A stretch of DNA of 64,000 bases from Ciceribacter lividus (GTDB taxonomy: Bacteria > Pseudomonadota > Alphaproteobacteria > Rhizobiales > Rhizobiaceae), in NCBI RefSeq assembly GCF_003337715.1, contig NZ_QPIX01000012.1:62001-126000 (forward strand), given 5' to 3'. Position numbers and translations under genes: made by a program. Positions 42,896 to 52,642 of the stretch are shown here, piece by piece. A model generated the notes under the pieces. It saw only the letters and a program-made list of their open reading frames with translations. It did not search any database and was not told the origin of the DNA. Within the stretch, counting starts at the first letter, position 1. Each line of letters begins with the position of its first letter.

Positions 42896-43978
42896 CTATT
42901 CGGCCGCGGCCCGGACAGCGATTTGCGGATCGAGCTTTCCGCTAGCGTAGCGCTTGGCCATTTCGTCCATCGGAATGACCTTGATTTTCGAGGCATTTCC
43001 GGCCGTACCGAAGGCCTCGAAGCGATCCCGGCAAAGATCGCGCATCGCATCCATCGCCGGCTTCAGGAACTTGCGCGGGTCGAATTCCCCGGGCCGTTCC
43101 ATCGCGACCTTGCGGAACTGACCGGCCATCGCCATGCGGCAATCGGTGTCGATGTTGACCTTGCGCACACCGTGCTTGATGCCGCGGACAATTTCCTCGA
43201 CAGGAACACCGAAGGTCTGGGGCATTTCGCCGCCGTACCTGTTGATGACGTCCTGCAGTTCCTGCGGAACGGAGGACGAACCGTGCATCACGAGATGTGT
43301 GTTCGGCAGCTTTGCGTGAATTTCCTCGATGACACGCATCGCGAGGATGTCGCCGGTCGGCTTTCGGGTGAACTTGTAGGCACCGTGCGAGGTGCCGCAT
43401 GCAATCGCCAGCGCATCGACCTTGGTGCGGGTGACGAAATCGACCGCCTGGTCGGGATCGGTCAGCAACTGGTCGTGGCTGAGCTTGCCCTCGGCGCCAT
43501 GGCCGTCCTCGGCCTCGGACTCGCCGGTCTCGAGCGAGCCGAGCACGCCGAGTTCGCCTTCGACCGAGGCGCCGACCCAATGGGCCATGCGGGCGACACG
43601 CTCGGTGATTTCCAAATTGTATTCGTAGGAGGCGGGCGTCTTGGCGTCGGCCAATAGCGAGCCGTCCATCATCACCGAGGTGAAGCCGTGGCGGATCGCG
43701 GTCATGCAAGTCGCCTCGTCGTTGCCGTGGTCCTGGTGCATGCACACGGGGATGTCGGGGTAGATCTCGACGAGCGCGTCGATCATCTTCGCAAGCATGA
43801 TGTCGTTGGCGTAGGTGCGGGCACCGCGCGACGCCTGAATGATGACGGGCGCGTCACAGGCTTTCGCGGCCTCCATGATCGCGAGGCCCTGTTCCATGTT
43901 GTTGATGTTGAATGCCGGCACGCCGTAGCCGCGTTCGGCGGCGTGATCGAGCAGTTGCCGCAGTGTAATCCTTGCCAT
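42896..43978 (-). CDS. cbbA: Class II fructose-bisphosphate aldolase, Calvin-cycle type
   Basis: A 360-residue zinc aldolase. The opening [27 protein letters not shown], the HQDHG metal motif, MMDGSLL and the C-terminal [13 protein letters not shown] are typical of CbbA. It forms fructose and sedoheptulose bisphosphates during regeneration. It sits between tkt and cbbM with a 24-base gap to cbbM. Confidence 0.96.
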   Translation of the reverse strand: MARITLRQLLDHAAERGYGVPAFNINNMEQGLAIMEAAKACDAPVIIQASRGARTYANDIMLAKMIDALVEIYPDIPVCMHQDHGNDEATCMTAIRHGFTSVMMDGSLLADAKTPASYEYNLEITERVARMAHWVGASVEGELGVLGSLETGESEAEDGHGAEGKLSHDQLLTDPDQAVDFVTRTKVDALAIACGTSHGAYKFTRKPTGDILAMRVIEEIHAKLPNTHLVMHGSSSVPQELQDVINRYGGEMPQTFGVPVEEIVRGIKHGVRKVNIDTDCRMAMAGQFRKVAMERPGEFDPRKFLKPAMDAMRDLCRDRFEAFGTAGNASKIKVIPMDEMAKRYASGKLDPQIAVRAAAE

Positions 43979-44037
43979 GGGTTCGTGATCCTTTCACGCG
44001 AGTTTCAACTACCGCTGCATGCGGCGACGATGACCAG

Positions 44038-46047
44038 CTAGCGCACCAGCCTGCGAGCAGCCTCCTCCGCGGCCTCGGCGGTAATGCCGAAATGACGATA
44101 AAGCTCCGGCGCCGGTGCACTCGCGCCGAAGCCGTTCATTCCGATGAAAGCGCCGTTCTCGCCGATGTAGCGATCCCAGCCGAGGCGGCACGCCGCCTCG
44201 ATGGCCACGCGCGGCGCCGTGCCGAGCACCGAGCGGCGATACTCAGGCGTCTGCTCTTCGAAAAGTTCCCAGGACGGCATCGACACGACCGCCGCTGCGA
44301 TGCCGTGATCGGCCTGAAGGCGTTCGGCCGCGGCGCAGGCGATTTCCACCTCCGATCCCGTGGCGAGCAGCGTGACGTCCCGCGCCGTCCCCGGCTCTCT
44401 CAAGACATAGGCGCCGAGCACAGCCGGAGCTGTCGAGCTGTGGCCGAGCCGCAGCATCGGCAGGTTCTGGCGCGACAGGACCAACACGCTCGGCCGGTCC
44501 TGCTGCCTCAATGCGATCTCCCAGCATTCGGCCGTCTCGACAATGTCGCAGGGCCGGAAGACGGTGAGGTTCGGCGTCGCCCGCAGCATCGCGAGATGCT
44601 CGATCGGCTGATGGGTCGGCCCGTCCTCGCCGAGGCCGATGGAATCATGAGTCATCACATAGATGACCTGCTGCCCCATCAGCGCCGACAGCCGCATGGC
44701 CCCGCGGGCGTAATCGGAAAAGACCAGAAAAGTGCCACCATAGGGAATGATCCCGCCATGCAGCGCCAATCCGTTCATGGCGGCCGCCATGCCGTGCTCG
44801 CGGATGCCGTAGTGGATGTAGCGACCGGAAAAGTCCTTCGCGGCGACATCCTCCATACCCTTGGTGACCGTCAGGTTGGAATGCGTGAGATCAGCCGAAC
44901 CACCGATCGTCAGGTCGGTGAGGTTGTTGACGACCCCGAGCACCATTTCCGAGGCCTTGCGGGTCGCAACCTTGGTCGCCTTCTCGACGTGCTCACGGCG
45001 GAAAGCGTCGAGCGCCTCGAAAAGCGTGTCCGGCAATTCCTTCCGCAGCGTTCTCCGGAAGACTTCGGCCTCAGGTGACGCCTCGAGCCGCGCCGACCAA
45101 CGGCGTCGGGCCTCTCCGCCGCGATTGGCAACCTCGCTCCAGCGATCGAGGATCGCCTCCGGTACCTCGAACGGCGCATGCGGCCACTGAAGCAGCTCGC
45201 GAGCGGCTGCGATCTCCGCCTCGCCGAGCGGCGCGCCATGGGTCTTCTCCGAACCCTGCAGGTTCGGAGCGCCCTTGCCGATCACCGTTCGGCAGGAGAT
45301 GAGCGACGGCCGATCGGATTGCCGTGCGCGGGCAATCGCCCGTTCGACCGCCTCGAAGTCGTGTCCGTCGACGTCCTGAACATCGAAACCGGCGGCCGTG
45401 AAGCGTGCAAGCTGGTCCAGCGACGTGGAGAGGTTCGTCGGACCATCGATCGAGATCGAATTGTTGTCCCAGAGCACGATCAGTCGGGAAAGCCGCAGAT
45501 GGCCCGCGAGATCGATCGCCTCGTGGCTGATCCCCTCCTGGAGGCACCCGTCGCCGGCAATCACATAGGTGTAGTGGTCGACGAGTTCGTCTCCGAAGCG
45601 GGCATTGGCGAGGCGTTCGGCGAGCGCCATTCCGACCGCGGTCGAGATGCCCTGACCGAGCGGACCTGTCGTCGTCTCGATGCCGCTGGCATGGCCATAT
45701 TCCGGGTGGCCGGCTGTCCTGGCTCCGAGTTGCCGGAAACGCTTGAGTTCCTCGGCCGTCATGTCCGGATAGCCGACGAGATAGTGTAGCGCATACTGCA
45801 GCATGGAACCGTGCCCCGCCGAAAGGACGAAGCGGTCACGATCCGGCCAATCGGGATGAGCGGGGTCGATCTTGAGGAATCGCGTGAAGAGGACCGTCGC
45901 AACATCCGCCATGCCCATCGGCATTCCCGGATGACCGGAATTCGCCCGCTGCACGCCATCCATGGCCAGCGCACGGACGGCGTTCGCCATGTCGCGATCA
46001 CTCACCTCCATCGGCTCGGGGCTCGTCTTCAGGGCTCGTTCTTGCAT
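44038..46047 (-). CDS. cbbT: Transketolase
   Basis: A 669-residue transketolase with [28 protein letters not shown] at the N-terminus, the thiamine diphosphate motif [20 protein letters not shown], and the pyrimidine-domain segment [20 protein letters not shown]. It moves two-carbon units in the Calvin cycle. The long open frame on the opposite strand is a shadow. It is 10 bases downstream of prk. Confidence 0.96.
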   Translation of the reverse strand: MQERALKTSPEPMEVSDRDMANAVRALAMDGVQRANSGHPGMPMGMADVATVLFTRFLKIDPAHPDWPDRDRFVLSAGHGSMLQYALHYLVGYPDMTAEELKRFRQLGARTAGHPEYGHASGIETTTGPLGQGISTAVGMALAERLANARFGDELVDHYTYVIAGDGCLQEGISHEAIDLAGHLRLSRLIVLWDNNSISIDGPTNLSTSLDQLARFTAAGFDVQDVDGHDFEAVERAIARARQSDRPSLISCRTVIGKGAPNLQGSEKTHGAPLGEAEIAAARELLQWPHAPFEVPEAILDRWSEVANRGGEARRRWSARLEASPEAEVFRRTLRKELPDTLFEALDAFRREHVEKATKVATRKASEMVLGVVNNLTDLTIGGSADLTHSNLTVTKGMEDVAAKDFSGRYIHYGIREHGMAAAMNGLALHGGIIPYGGTFLVFSDYARGAMRLSALMGQQVIYVMTHDSIGLGEDGPTHQPIEHLAMLRATPNLTVFRPCDIVETAECWEIALRQQDRPSVLVLSRQNLPMLRLGHSSTAPAVLGAYVLREPGTARDVTLLATGSEVEIACAAAERLQADHGIAAAVVSMPSWELFEEQTPEYRRSVLGTAPRVAIEAACRLGWDRYIGENGAFIGMNGFGASAPAPELYRHFGITAEAAEEAARRLVR

Positions 46048-46057
46048 GGGTTCCTCC

Positions 46058-46930
46058 TCAGGATGCGCGATTGCGACGCTCGATCAGCTGCAGGATCAGC
46101 GGCGTCAGAATGAGCTGCATGGCGAGATCGAGCTTGTTGCCGGGAACGACGATCGAATTCGCCCGCGACATGAAGGAATCGTGGATCATCGACAGCAGAT
46201 AGGGAAAATCGATACCCCGCGGCTTCGCGAAGCGGATGACGAGCATGGATTCGTCCGCCGTCGGGATCCAGCGTGCGACGAACGGATTCGACGTGTCAAC
46301 GATGGGCACACGCTGGAAATTGATATCGGTCTGCGTGAATTGCGGCGTGATGTACCGGACGTAGTCCGGCATGCGCCTCAGGATCACATCCATGACGGCC
46401 TCGGTCGAATAGCCGCGTGTCGCCCGGTCCCGGTGGATCTTCTGGATCCATTCGAGATTGATGACCGGAACGACCCCGATCTTCAGGTCGCCGAAGCGTG
46501 CGAGATTGACCTTCTCGGTCACCGCGCAGCCATGCAGCCCTTCGTAGAAGAGGAGATCACTCGGGCCGAATTCCCGCCACTCCGTGAACGTGCCTGCCGG
46601 GGCATTGTATTGCGCGGCCTCCTCGTCGTCGTGGATGTAGGTTCGGGTCCGGCCAGAGCCGCGGCGGGAGTATTCGTCGAAGACCTGCTCAAGCAGCTCG
46701 AGCTCGTTCGCCTCGGCATTGAAATGGGTGAAGTTGGGATTGCCGTTCGCCTGCTCTTCGGCGACCTTCACCTTCATGGCCTGGCGGTCGTAGCGGTGGA
46801 AGGCATCGCCTTCTATGAAGGCCGCTTCGATGTTTTCGCGCCGGAAGATCTGCTCGAATATCCGCTTCACCGAGGTCGTGCCGGCGCCGGAGGAGCCGGT
46901 GATCGATATGATCGGGTGCTTGGTCGACAT
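46058..46930 (-). CDS. cbbP: Phosphoribulokinase
   Basis: A 290-residue proteobacterial-type phosphoribulokinase, the Calvin-cycle enzyme that makes ribulose 1,5-bisphosphate. The P-loop is [13 protein letters not shown] at 10-22. Family regions include [30 protein letters not shown] and [10 protein letters not shown]. Start at the second ATG (46930), which has GGGAGG eight bases upstream. Confidence 0.96.
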   Translation of the reverse strand: MSTKHPIISITGSSGAGTTSVKRIFEQIFRRENIEAAFIEGDAFHRYDRQAMKVKVAEEQANGNPNFTHFNAEANELELLEQVFDEYSRRGSGRTRTYIHDDEEAAQYNAPAGTFTEWREFGPSDLLFYEGLHGCAVTEKVNLARFGDLKIGVVPVINLEWIQKIHRDRATRGYSTEAVMDVILRRMPDYVRYITPQFTQTDINFQRVPIVDTSNPFVARWIPTADESMLVIRFAKPRGIDFPYLLSMIHDSFMSRANSIVVPGNKLDLAMQLILTPLILQLIERRNRAS

Positions 46931-46945
46931 CCGCATCGCCTCCCG

Positions 46946-47995
46946 TCAGGCCCTGAACAAGCCGCGATTGTTGAAGAGAGGCGCACGCTCGCCGATGAAG
47001 CTCGGGTCCGTATGGTAGCGGGCGATCCGATGTACTTCGCGCGCCGAGCCGAAGACCAGCGGCACGCGCTGGTGCATGCTCTGCGGCGTCAGATCCAGGA
47101 TCCGATTGACCGTATCCGTTGCCGCACCGCCTGCCTGTTCGATGAGGAAAGCGATCGGGTTGGCCTCGTAGACGAGCCGGATACGACCCTCGCCATAGCC
47201 CTTGCGCCTGTCGCCGGGATAGAGAAACACGCCGCCGCGCATCAGGATACGGTAGGTTTCGGCGACGAGCGAAGCGATCCAGCGCATGTTGAACTCCTTT
47301 TCTCGCGGACCTTCCGTTCCCTTGAGACAGTCGTCGACATAGAGACGAACCGACTCATCCCAGTGCCGATAGTTGGCGGCATTGATCGCGAATTCCTGGG
47401 TTTTGGGCGCGAGCACCACGCTCTCGTAGGCCTGCATGAAGGTCCCGAGTCGGGACGAAAAGACGAAGACGTGCGTACCGTTGCCGACCGTCAGTACGAG
47501 CGCGAGCTGCGGACCGTAGATGAAGAAGCCGGCAGCGAGCTGCACGCCTCCCGGCTGGAAGAAGGAGGCGTGTCGCTCGCTGACCGGTTCACCGACCACA
47601 GGGAGGATCGAAAAGATCGTGCCGATCGAGACGTTGGTGTCGATGTTCGAGGAGCCGTCGAGCGGGTCGATCGCAACGGCAATCGGTGCGCCCGGATCGA
47701 GGACGACGGGGTGTTCCAGTTCCTCCGAGCCATAGAGGCAGACCGGCGCCTGCCGCATCGCCTCGATGAACATGTCGTCGGCGTGAACGTCGAGGTCCTT
47801 CTGGGCGTCGCCGTCGCTGTTGGAGCGTCCGCGATGGCCGGCAAACGCGCTGCCGAGTGCGCCCTGGTTAATGGTCTTGCGCATCGCCGTGGCGGTCAGG
47901 GCCAGCTGCCGAACCGTTTGGGAAACCGCAATCCTCAGCGGGTCTCCGCCTGCAGTGTAGGAACTCAGAAAGGCGTCTAAAGTCGCCGGAACCAT
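46946..47995 (-). CDS. cbbF: Class 1 fructose-1,6-bisphosphatase
   Basis: A 349-residue FBPase with the metal-site motif DPLDGSSNIDTNVSIGTIFSI, then FVFSSRLGTFM and the C-terminal GEGRIRLVYEANPIAFLIEQAGGAA. It is the first gene of the cbb operon. The ATG at 47995 follows GGGGAGG; a GTG 21 bases earlier overlaps that ribosome site. It is divergent from cbbR with a 119-base gap containing putative CbbR boxes. Confidence 0.95.
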   Translation of the reverse strand: MVPATLDAFLSSYTAGGDPLRIAVSQTVRQLALTATAMRKTINQGALGSAFAGHRGRSNSDGDAQKDLDVHADDMFIEAMRQAPVCLYGSEELEHPVVLDPGAPIAVAIDPLDGSSNIDTNVSIGTIFSILPVVGEPVSERHASFFQPGGVQLAAGFFIYGPQLALVLTVGNGTHVFVFSSRLGTFMQAYESVVLAPKTQEFAINAANYRHWDESVRLYVDDCLKGTEGPREKEFNMRWIASLVAETYRILMRGGVFLYPGDRRKGYGEGRIRLVYEANPIAFLIEQAGGAATDTVNRILDLTPQSMHQRVPLVFGSAREVHRIARYHTDPSFIGERAPLFNNRGLFRA

Positions 47996-48059
47996 TGTCC
48001 TATCCTCCCCGCCCACTCCTCTTGTCGGGCATGGAGGTATCGAAACAGAGATGCCGAAC

Positions 48060-48103
48060 TTAGTAAAATTTATTATATTTACGTCGTGGATAAAAATATT
48101 TAA
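48060..48103. promoter_or_regulatory. Two putative CbbR-binding boxes
   Basis: TTA-N7-TTA at 48060-48072 and TAA-N7-TAA at 48091-48103 fit the LysR/CbbR core TNA-N7-8-TNA. Their centres are 31 bases apart, three helical turns. The area is AT-rich and lies 65-108 bases upstream of cbbF and 12-55 bases upstream of cbbR, as expected for activation of the operon and autoregulation. Confidence 0.65.
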
Positions 48104-48114
48104 GCTTCAACGCT

Positions 48115-49053
48115 ATGCGCAATCTGACCCTGAAAAACCTGCGAGCGATAGAAGCAGTTTTGAAGCACGGCACCATTGCCGGCGCTGCGAACGCAATCGG
48201 ACTGACCCCGCCGGCGATCACCATCCAGTTGAAACAGGTGGAGGAGGGGGCCGGTCTGCTCCTTTTCGACCGGACGAACGAGGGCCTGCGCCCGACGGCT
48301 GCTGGATACGCCTTCGTCGATGCCGCCCGCGCCGTCGAGGAGCGGCTGCGGCTTCTCGATGACGAGATCGACGCGATCAAAGGTCTGCGGGCCGGCACGC
48401 TGACGCTCGGTTGTGTGTCGACCGCCAAATATTTCGCACCGCGCCTGATGGCAACTTTCAAGAAGGAGCATCCGGACATTTCGATAACGCTCTCGATCGG
48501 CAACCGGGCCGAGATCATTTCGAGCCTCAAGAATCACGAGATCGATATCGCGCTGATGGGACGACCACCGAAGGACCTGCCGCTGAGTTCATCGATCTTC
48601 GGGGACCATCCGCTTGTCATGGTCGCGGCGCCCGATCACCCGCTTGCCGAAAAGCGCGGAATCACCAAGGAGGAGATCGCGCGGGAACACTTCCTGATCC
48701 GCGAACGTGGTTCCGGTACCCGCATCTCACTCGAAATCTTCCTGAGCGAGATCCCGGGCAAGCTCGACGAACTCGGCACGGAAATGGCCTCGAACGAGAC
48801 CATCAAGCAGGCTGTGATGGCAGGATTGGGCGTCGCATTCATTTCCGCCCACACGATCGCGATGGAGCTGGAATACGGCAAGCTGACGATGCTCGATGTG
48901 ATCGGCATGCCGATTCGCCGCCAGTGGTTTTCGGTGATGCGCACAGATCGCACCCTGTCGCCCGCCATGACGGCGTTTCAGGACTTTCTGCGCCGTCGCG
49001 GCGCACAGTGCCTGCCCTTCTTCAACCGGCTTTATCCGGAAGTCACGGAATAA
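48115..49053 (+). CDS. cbbR: LysR-type regulator of the Calvin-cycle operon
   Basis: A 312-residue LysR protein. The N-terminal helix-turn-helix is LRAIEAVLKHGTIAGAANAIGLTPPAITIQLKQVEE. The effector domain has the CbbR-like LTLGCVSTAKYFAPRLMATFKKEHPDI and GLGVAFISAHTIAMELEYGKL. Its place divergent to cbbF and its similarity to CbbR make it the activator of the cbb operon. Confidence 0.93.
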   Translation: MRNLTLKNLRAIEAVLKHGTIAGAANAIGLTPPAITIQLKQVEEGAGLLLFDRTNEGLRPTAAGYAFVDAARAVEERLRLLDDEIDAIKGLRAGTLTLGCVSTAKYFAPRLMATFKKEHPDISITLSIGNRAEIISSLKNHEIDIALMGRPPKDLPLSSSIFGDHPLVMVAAPDHPLAEKRGITKEEIAREHFLIRERGSGTRISLEIFLSEIPGKLDELGTEMASNETIKQAVMAGLGVAFISAHTIAMELEYGKLTMLDVIGMPIRRQWFSVMRTDRTLSPAMTAFQDFLRRRGAQCLPFFNRLYPEVTE

Positions 49054-49193
49054 GATCGACGAGGGGCCGCACCAACGGCCATCCCGGCTCCGCATCTTCA
49101 CGAGTCGTGATGGAACAAACCGCCGCAGGCAGCACCATTGCCTTCGGGGCCGCCTATGCGGTATCCCTGACGGGAACCGAGGATTCACGGGCG

Positions 49194-49589
49194 ATGGCGA
49201 ACCGACACAAGATGACACGCGGCCTGCTGCACGTTCTGTGCACGCTCGCGCTGTTTTTTGTCGGGTTTGCCCACAAGGTTCCCGAGGTTTTCACCAACCT
49301 GTCGCCACAGGAAGTCGCCGCCTACACATTGCCGGACGGTACCCTTCCCGAACTCTGCCTTCCCTCCACGGACGGCGGCGACCATGACCACGGGACAGCC
49401 TTCGGCACCGGTTGCGAGGCCTGTATCATCAGTGCCTCGATCATCCTGCCCTTGCCGGCCGATGTCGCAGACCGGCCGCCGCGACAGGTTGGAGAAGCCG
49501 TCCTCCCTGTCCGCTACGAGGCGTTCTATCGCCAGATCTATCCGCCGAACGCGGCCCCGAGAGCACCTCCCGCCGATTCCGTTGCCTGA
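49194..49589 (+). CDS. Small secreted Cys/His-rich protein, DUF2946-like
   Basis: A 131-residue protein with an N-terminal membrane or signal segment (LLHVLCTLALFFVGFA). The middle is rich in possible metal ligands: LCLPSTDGGDHDHGTAFGTGCEAC, with four Cys or His clusters. The C-terminus is Pro-rich (YPPNAAPRAPP), a pattern seen in DUF2946-type proteins often found near metal-uptake genes. Function is not established. It lies upstream of a Crp/Fnr regulator and an iron-type ABC importer. Confidence 0.6.
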   Translation: MANRHKMTRGLLHVLCTLALFFVGFAHKVPEVFTNLSPQEVAAYTLPDGTLPELCLPSTDGGDHDHGTAFGTGCEACIISASIILPLPADVADRPPRQVGEAVLPVRYEAFYRQIYPPNAAPRAPPADSVA

Positions 49590-49693
49590 ACGCCGTGGCG
49601 CTTGCGCCCCGGATTTCGTCAACATGGCCGGCGATCCCCAAGACTCCGCATGGGCGGAAGGAGCGGTGACCGGCCAAGACCGGAATCACCATC

Positions 49694-50377
49694 ATGCTCA
49701 ACATTTCCGTTCCCAAGGACGCGGCCCACGTGGCACCGCCCGAACTCGTCATGCCGTTCTCGCGGCAGGCGCGCTCCACCCAAAGCCGGATCATTTCGCC
49801 CGGCACGACGATCTACTTTGAGGGTTTCCGCCGTTCGCCGGCATACCGTCTCGTCGACGGTTGCGTGGCGATATCGCAGGCATTGCGCGACGGTCGCCGG
49901 CAGATCGTCGACATCCTGGGTCCCGGCCGTCTCTTCGGCCTCTCCCTCGGCGACAGCAATCCCTGCTCGGCAGAAAGCCTGACCTACAGCCACATCGAAC
50001 AGCTGGACGAGAACCTGGAACCGGCCGAGGCCCAGCAGGAGATACACCTCATGCTGCGGCGGGCGCAGGCGCACGCCACTCTCCTCGGTCGAAAAACGGC
50101 CATGGAAAAGGTCTCCTCCGCGGTTCTCGATCTTTCCTGCCAGTTCGCGCGGACGTCGAGATCGCCGAAACGCCGTCGTGTGACCTTCACGCTCTATCTC
50201 ACCCGCGCCGATCTCGCCGATTGGCTGGGACTGACGGTCGAGACCGTCAGTCGCTGCCTCAACCAGCTCAAACGCGGGGGGGTGATCGATTTCGACCATC
50301 CGGAAATCGTCACGATCCTGGATCGGGAAGCGCTGATGGAGATCGCCGACGTCGGCAGCACGTGCCGCTCGATGTGA
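49694..50377 (+). CDS. Crp/Fnr family transcriptional regulator
   Basis: A 227-residue protein with a cyclic-nucleotide-binding-like barrel (ISPGTTIYFEGF, RQIVDILGPGRLFGL) and a C-terminal helix-turn-helix (LYLTRADLADWLGLTVETVSRCLNQLKRGGVI) of the FixK/Fnr group. The N-terminal Cys cluster of oxygen-sensing FNR is missing, so it is not a classic iron-sulfur sensor. It may regulate the neighbouring importer or respond through another protein. The ATG at 49694 gives the expected length. Confidence 0.85.
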   Translation: MLNISVPKDAAHVAPPELVMPFSRQARSTQSRIISPGTTIYFEGFRRSPAYRLVDGCVAISQALRDGRRQIVDILGPGRLFGLSLGDSNPCSAESLTYSHIEQLDENLEPAEAQQEIHLMLRRAQAHATLLGRKTAMEKVSSAVLDLSCQFARTSRSPKRRRVTFTLYLTRADLADWLGLTVETVSRCLNQLKRGGVIDFDHPEIVTILDREALMEIADVGSTCRSM

Positions 50378-50477
50378 ACATAGCCGGCAGCACCATCCGG
50401 CACGCGGAAAACGCCTGTTGGGGAACGGGATCAAGCCGGGTGCCGGTGACTACTTTCAAACACAGGGGACTATTCTG

Positions 50478-51584
50478 ATGAAGACATTGCTCAAATGCGC
50501 AATCGCCGGGCTGGCGATGATCCTTGCCGGCCCCGCGCTGGCCGAGATCAAGGTGACGGACGTCAAGGGTCGTGAGGTGACGCTCGCCGCACCCGCAAAA
50601 CGCGTCGTTCTCAATTTCTACTACGAGGACTATCTGGCCGTCGTCGGCCCCGGAGCGATGGACAAGGTCGTCGCACTTTCGCTTTCCACCTGGAAGGACT
50701 GGCGCCCGAAACAGTTCGAGAAATATCTCGAAGCCATTCCCGCGATCGCCGACATCCCGGACGTGGGTGACGCCGAGAACGGTACCTTCTCCGCCGAGAA
50801 GGTCATCGCCGCCAAGCCCGATCTCGTGATCCTCGGCGCCTGGACCTATGACGCAATGGGCGACACCGTGCATCAAATCGAGCAGGCCGGTATTCCGGTG
50901 GTGACACTGGACTACAACGCCCAGACGCTCGAGAAGCACATTCAGTCGACCCTTATTCTGGGCAAGGTCATGGGTTCGGAGGACAGGGCCGAAAAGCTCG
51001 TCGCCAACTACAAGGAGGCGATGGATGACATTGCGACACGGATCAAGGCCGCCGGTCCGTCGAACAAGAAGGTCTATGTGGAGCTTGCGCAGAAAGGACC
51101 CTCGGAAGTCGGCAACAGCTATGGCAACGGCATGTGGGGCACGCTGGTCGACTCGCTCGGCGGTCTCAACATCGCCAAGGGACAGGTCGAGAACTGGGGA
51201 CCGCTCAGCCCGGAATACGTGCTGACCCAGAAGCCCGACGTCATCTTTCTTGCCGGTTCGGAATGGCTGAACAAGCCGCAGGCCGTCTCGGTCGGTTTCG
51301 GCGCCGATCCGACCGTCGCGCGGGAGAGAATGAAGGCCTATCTCGGCCGCCCCGGCTGGTCGGAACTGCCGGCGGTCGCCTCCGGCAATGTGCACGCCAT
51401 CTATCACGGCGGCACGCGGACGCTCTCCGACTACGTCTACGCCCAGTACATAGCAAAGCAACTCTATCCGGAGGCATTCAAGGACGTGCACCCGGCGAAG
51501 AACCTCGCGGACTATTATGAAACATGGCTGCCCATCAAGGCGGACGGCGTCTTCGTCCTTCCCTACCAGGCGCCGGGTCAATGA
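50478..51584 (+). CDS. Siderophore-type ABC transporter substrate-binding protein
   Basis: A 368-residue periplasmic binding protein of the iron/cobalamin class (type III fold). A signal peptide (LLKCAIAGLAMILAGPALA) is followed by KVTDVKGREVTLAAPAKRVV, EKVIAAKPDLVILGAWTYD and YVLTQKPDVIFLAGSEW. It would deliver an iron chelate or another metal complex. The first gene of a three-gene importer operon with overlapping junctions. Lanthanide uptake is possible in a XoxF organism but has no direct support. Confidence 0.86.
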   Translation: MKTLLKCAIAGLAMILAGPALAEIKVTDVKGREVTLAAPAKRVVLNFYYEDYLAVVGPGAMDKVVALSLSTWKDWRPKQFEKYLEAIPAIADIPDVGDAENGTFSAEKVIAAKPDLVILGAWTYDAMGDTVHQIEQAGIPVVTLDYNAQTLEKHIQSTLILGKVMGSEDRAEKLVANYKEAMDDIATRIKAAGPSNKKVYVELAQKGPSEVGNSYGNGMWGTLVDSLGGLNIAKGQVENWGPLSPEYVLTQKPDVIFLAGSEWLNKPQAVSVGFGADPTVARERMKAYLGRPGWSELPAVASGNVHAIYHGGTRTLSDYVYAQYIAKQLYPEAFKDVHPAKNLADYYETWLPIKADGVFVLPYQAPGQ

Positions 51585-52642
51585 CCGCGGACGCACCAGC
51601 GATCGAGAAGTTGCGCGGCGGTTACCGCCGCGCAACCCTTCTGCGGCTCACAGCATTGGCGGGAGCATTCGCAAGCCTCCTTGCCTTCATGATCATCGAT
51701 CTCGCGACCGGACCGTCGGGGATGCCGGTTTCGACCGTGTGGGCCACCTTGCTGGGCGGACCGCACGGTAGCGATGCAATGGCCGCCACCATTCTCTGGC
51801 AGCTGCGGATGCCGCAAACGCTGATGGGCGCTCTCGTCGGCGCCAGCCTCGGCACCTGCGGGCTGCAGATGCAGACCATTCTCTCCAATCCGCTTGCGAG
51901 CCCCTTCACGCTCGGCTTTTCGGCCGCGGCCGGTTTCGGAGCCGCGCTCGCGATCATGTTCGGCGGGCTCCTGCCGCTTCCGGATCTTCTCGTGGTCCCG
52001 GTTTCCGCCTTCCTGATGACGCTTGTCGCCTGCGCGCTCGTCTATTCAATCGCATCGCTTCGCGGCGCGACACCGGAAATCCTGGTGCTGGCCGGCATCG
52101 CCGTGCTCTTCTTCTTTCAGTCGATGCAATCTCTCCTGCAATTCCTCGCCTCACCCGAGGTCCTGCAGCAGATCGTCTTCTGGCTCTTCGGCAGCCTGCT
52201 CAAGGCGACCTGGCTCAGCGTCGCAGTTCTCTCCGTGGTGCTCGCGCTCGTCTTGCCCTTCGTGCTGCGCGACTCGTGGAAGCTGACGGTCTTGCGGCTC
52301 GGCGACGCCAATGCCGCAAGCCTCGGGCTATCCGTGGAGAGCCTCCGCACGAAGACCTTCCTGCTCGTTGCCCTGATGACGGCAGCCGCAGTCTCCTTTG
52401 TCGGCACGATCGGCTTCATCGGCCTGATCGCCCCGCATGCAGCAAGAGCGGCCGTCGGCGAGGATCACCGGTTCGCCCTGCCGATGGCCGCATTGGCCGG
52501 CGCGACGATGCTGGTCGCAGCCTCGGTCTTCGGCAAACTCATCTCACCTGGTGCGGTCATCCCGGTCGGCATCATTACGGCGGTTGCCGGCGTGCCCGTG
52601 CTGTTCGCCGTTATCGCCCGGCGCGGTCGTGGAGGCGTCTGA
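51581..52642 (+). CDS. Iron-type ABC transporter permease (FecCD/BtuC family)
   Basis: A 353-residue membrane protein with about nine to ten hydrophobic segments. FecCD features are LRMPQTLMGALVGASLGTCGLQMQTILSNPLASPFTLG near residue 75 and GTIGFIGLIAPHAARAAVGEDHRFALP near 290. It forms the channel of the importer. The ATG overlaps the binding-protein stop as ATGA. The N-terminus carries about 25 extra charged residues before the first membrane helix. Confidence 0.92.
   Translation: MTADAPAIEKLRGGYRRATLLRLTALAGAFASLLAFMIIDLATGPSGMPVSTVWATLLGGPHGSDAMAATILWQLRMPQTLMGALVGASLGTCGLQMQTILSNPLASPFTLGFSAAAGFGAALAIMFGGLLPLPDLLVVPVSAFLMTLVACALVYSIASLRGATPEILVLAGIAVLFFFQSMQSLLQFLASPEVLQQIVFWLFGSLLKATWLSVAVLSVVLALVLPFVLRDSWKLTVLRLGDANAASLGLSVESLRTKTFLLVALMTAAAVSFVGTIGFIGLIAPHAARAAVGEDHRFALPMAALAGATMLVAASVFGKLISPGAVIPVGIITAVAGVPVLFAVIARRGRGGV

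Noticed and set aside
40688..42900. RuBisCO small subunit or activase gene near cbbM
   Set aside because: No cbbS, cbbX, cbbQ or cbbO sequence is present; the form II active site explains the absence of a small subunit.
41546..43657. 703-codon open frame on the plus strand over cbbM and fba
   Set aside because: It lies opposite two strongly conserved enzymes, is rich in Arg, Asp, His and Val as expected of an antiframe in GC-rich DNA, and shows no domain.
45962..47980. 672-codon open frame on the plus strand over prk and fbp
   Set aside because: Antisense shadow of phosphoribulokinase and fructose bisphosphatase with no ribosome site or recognisable family.
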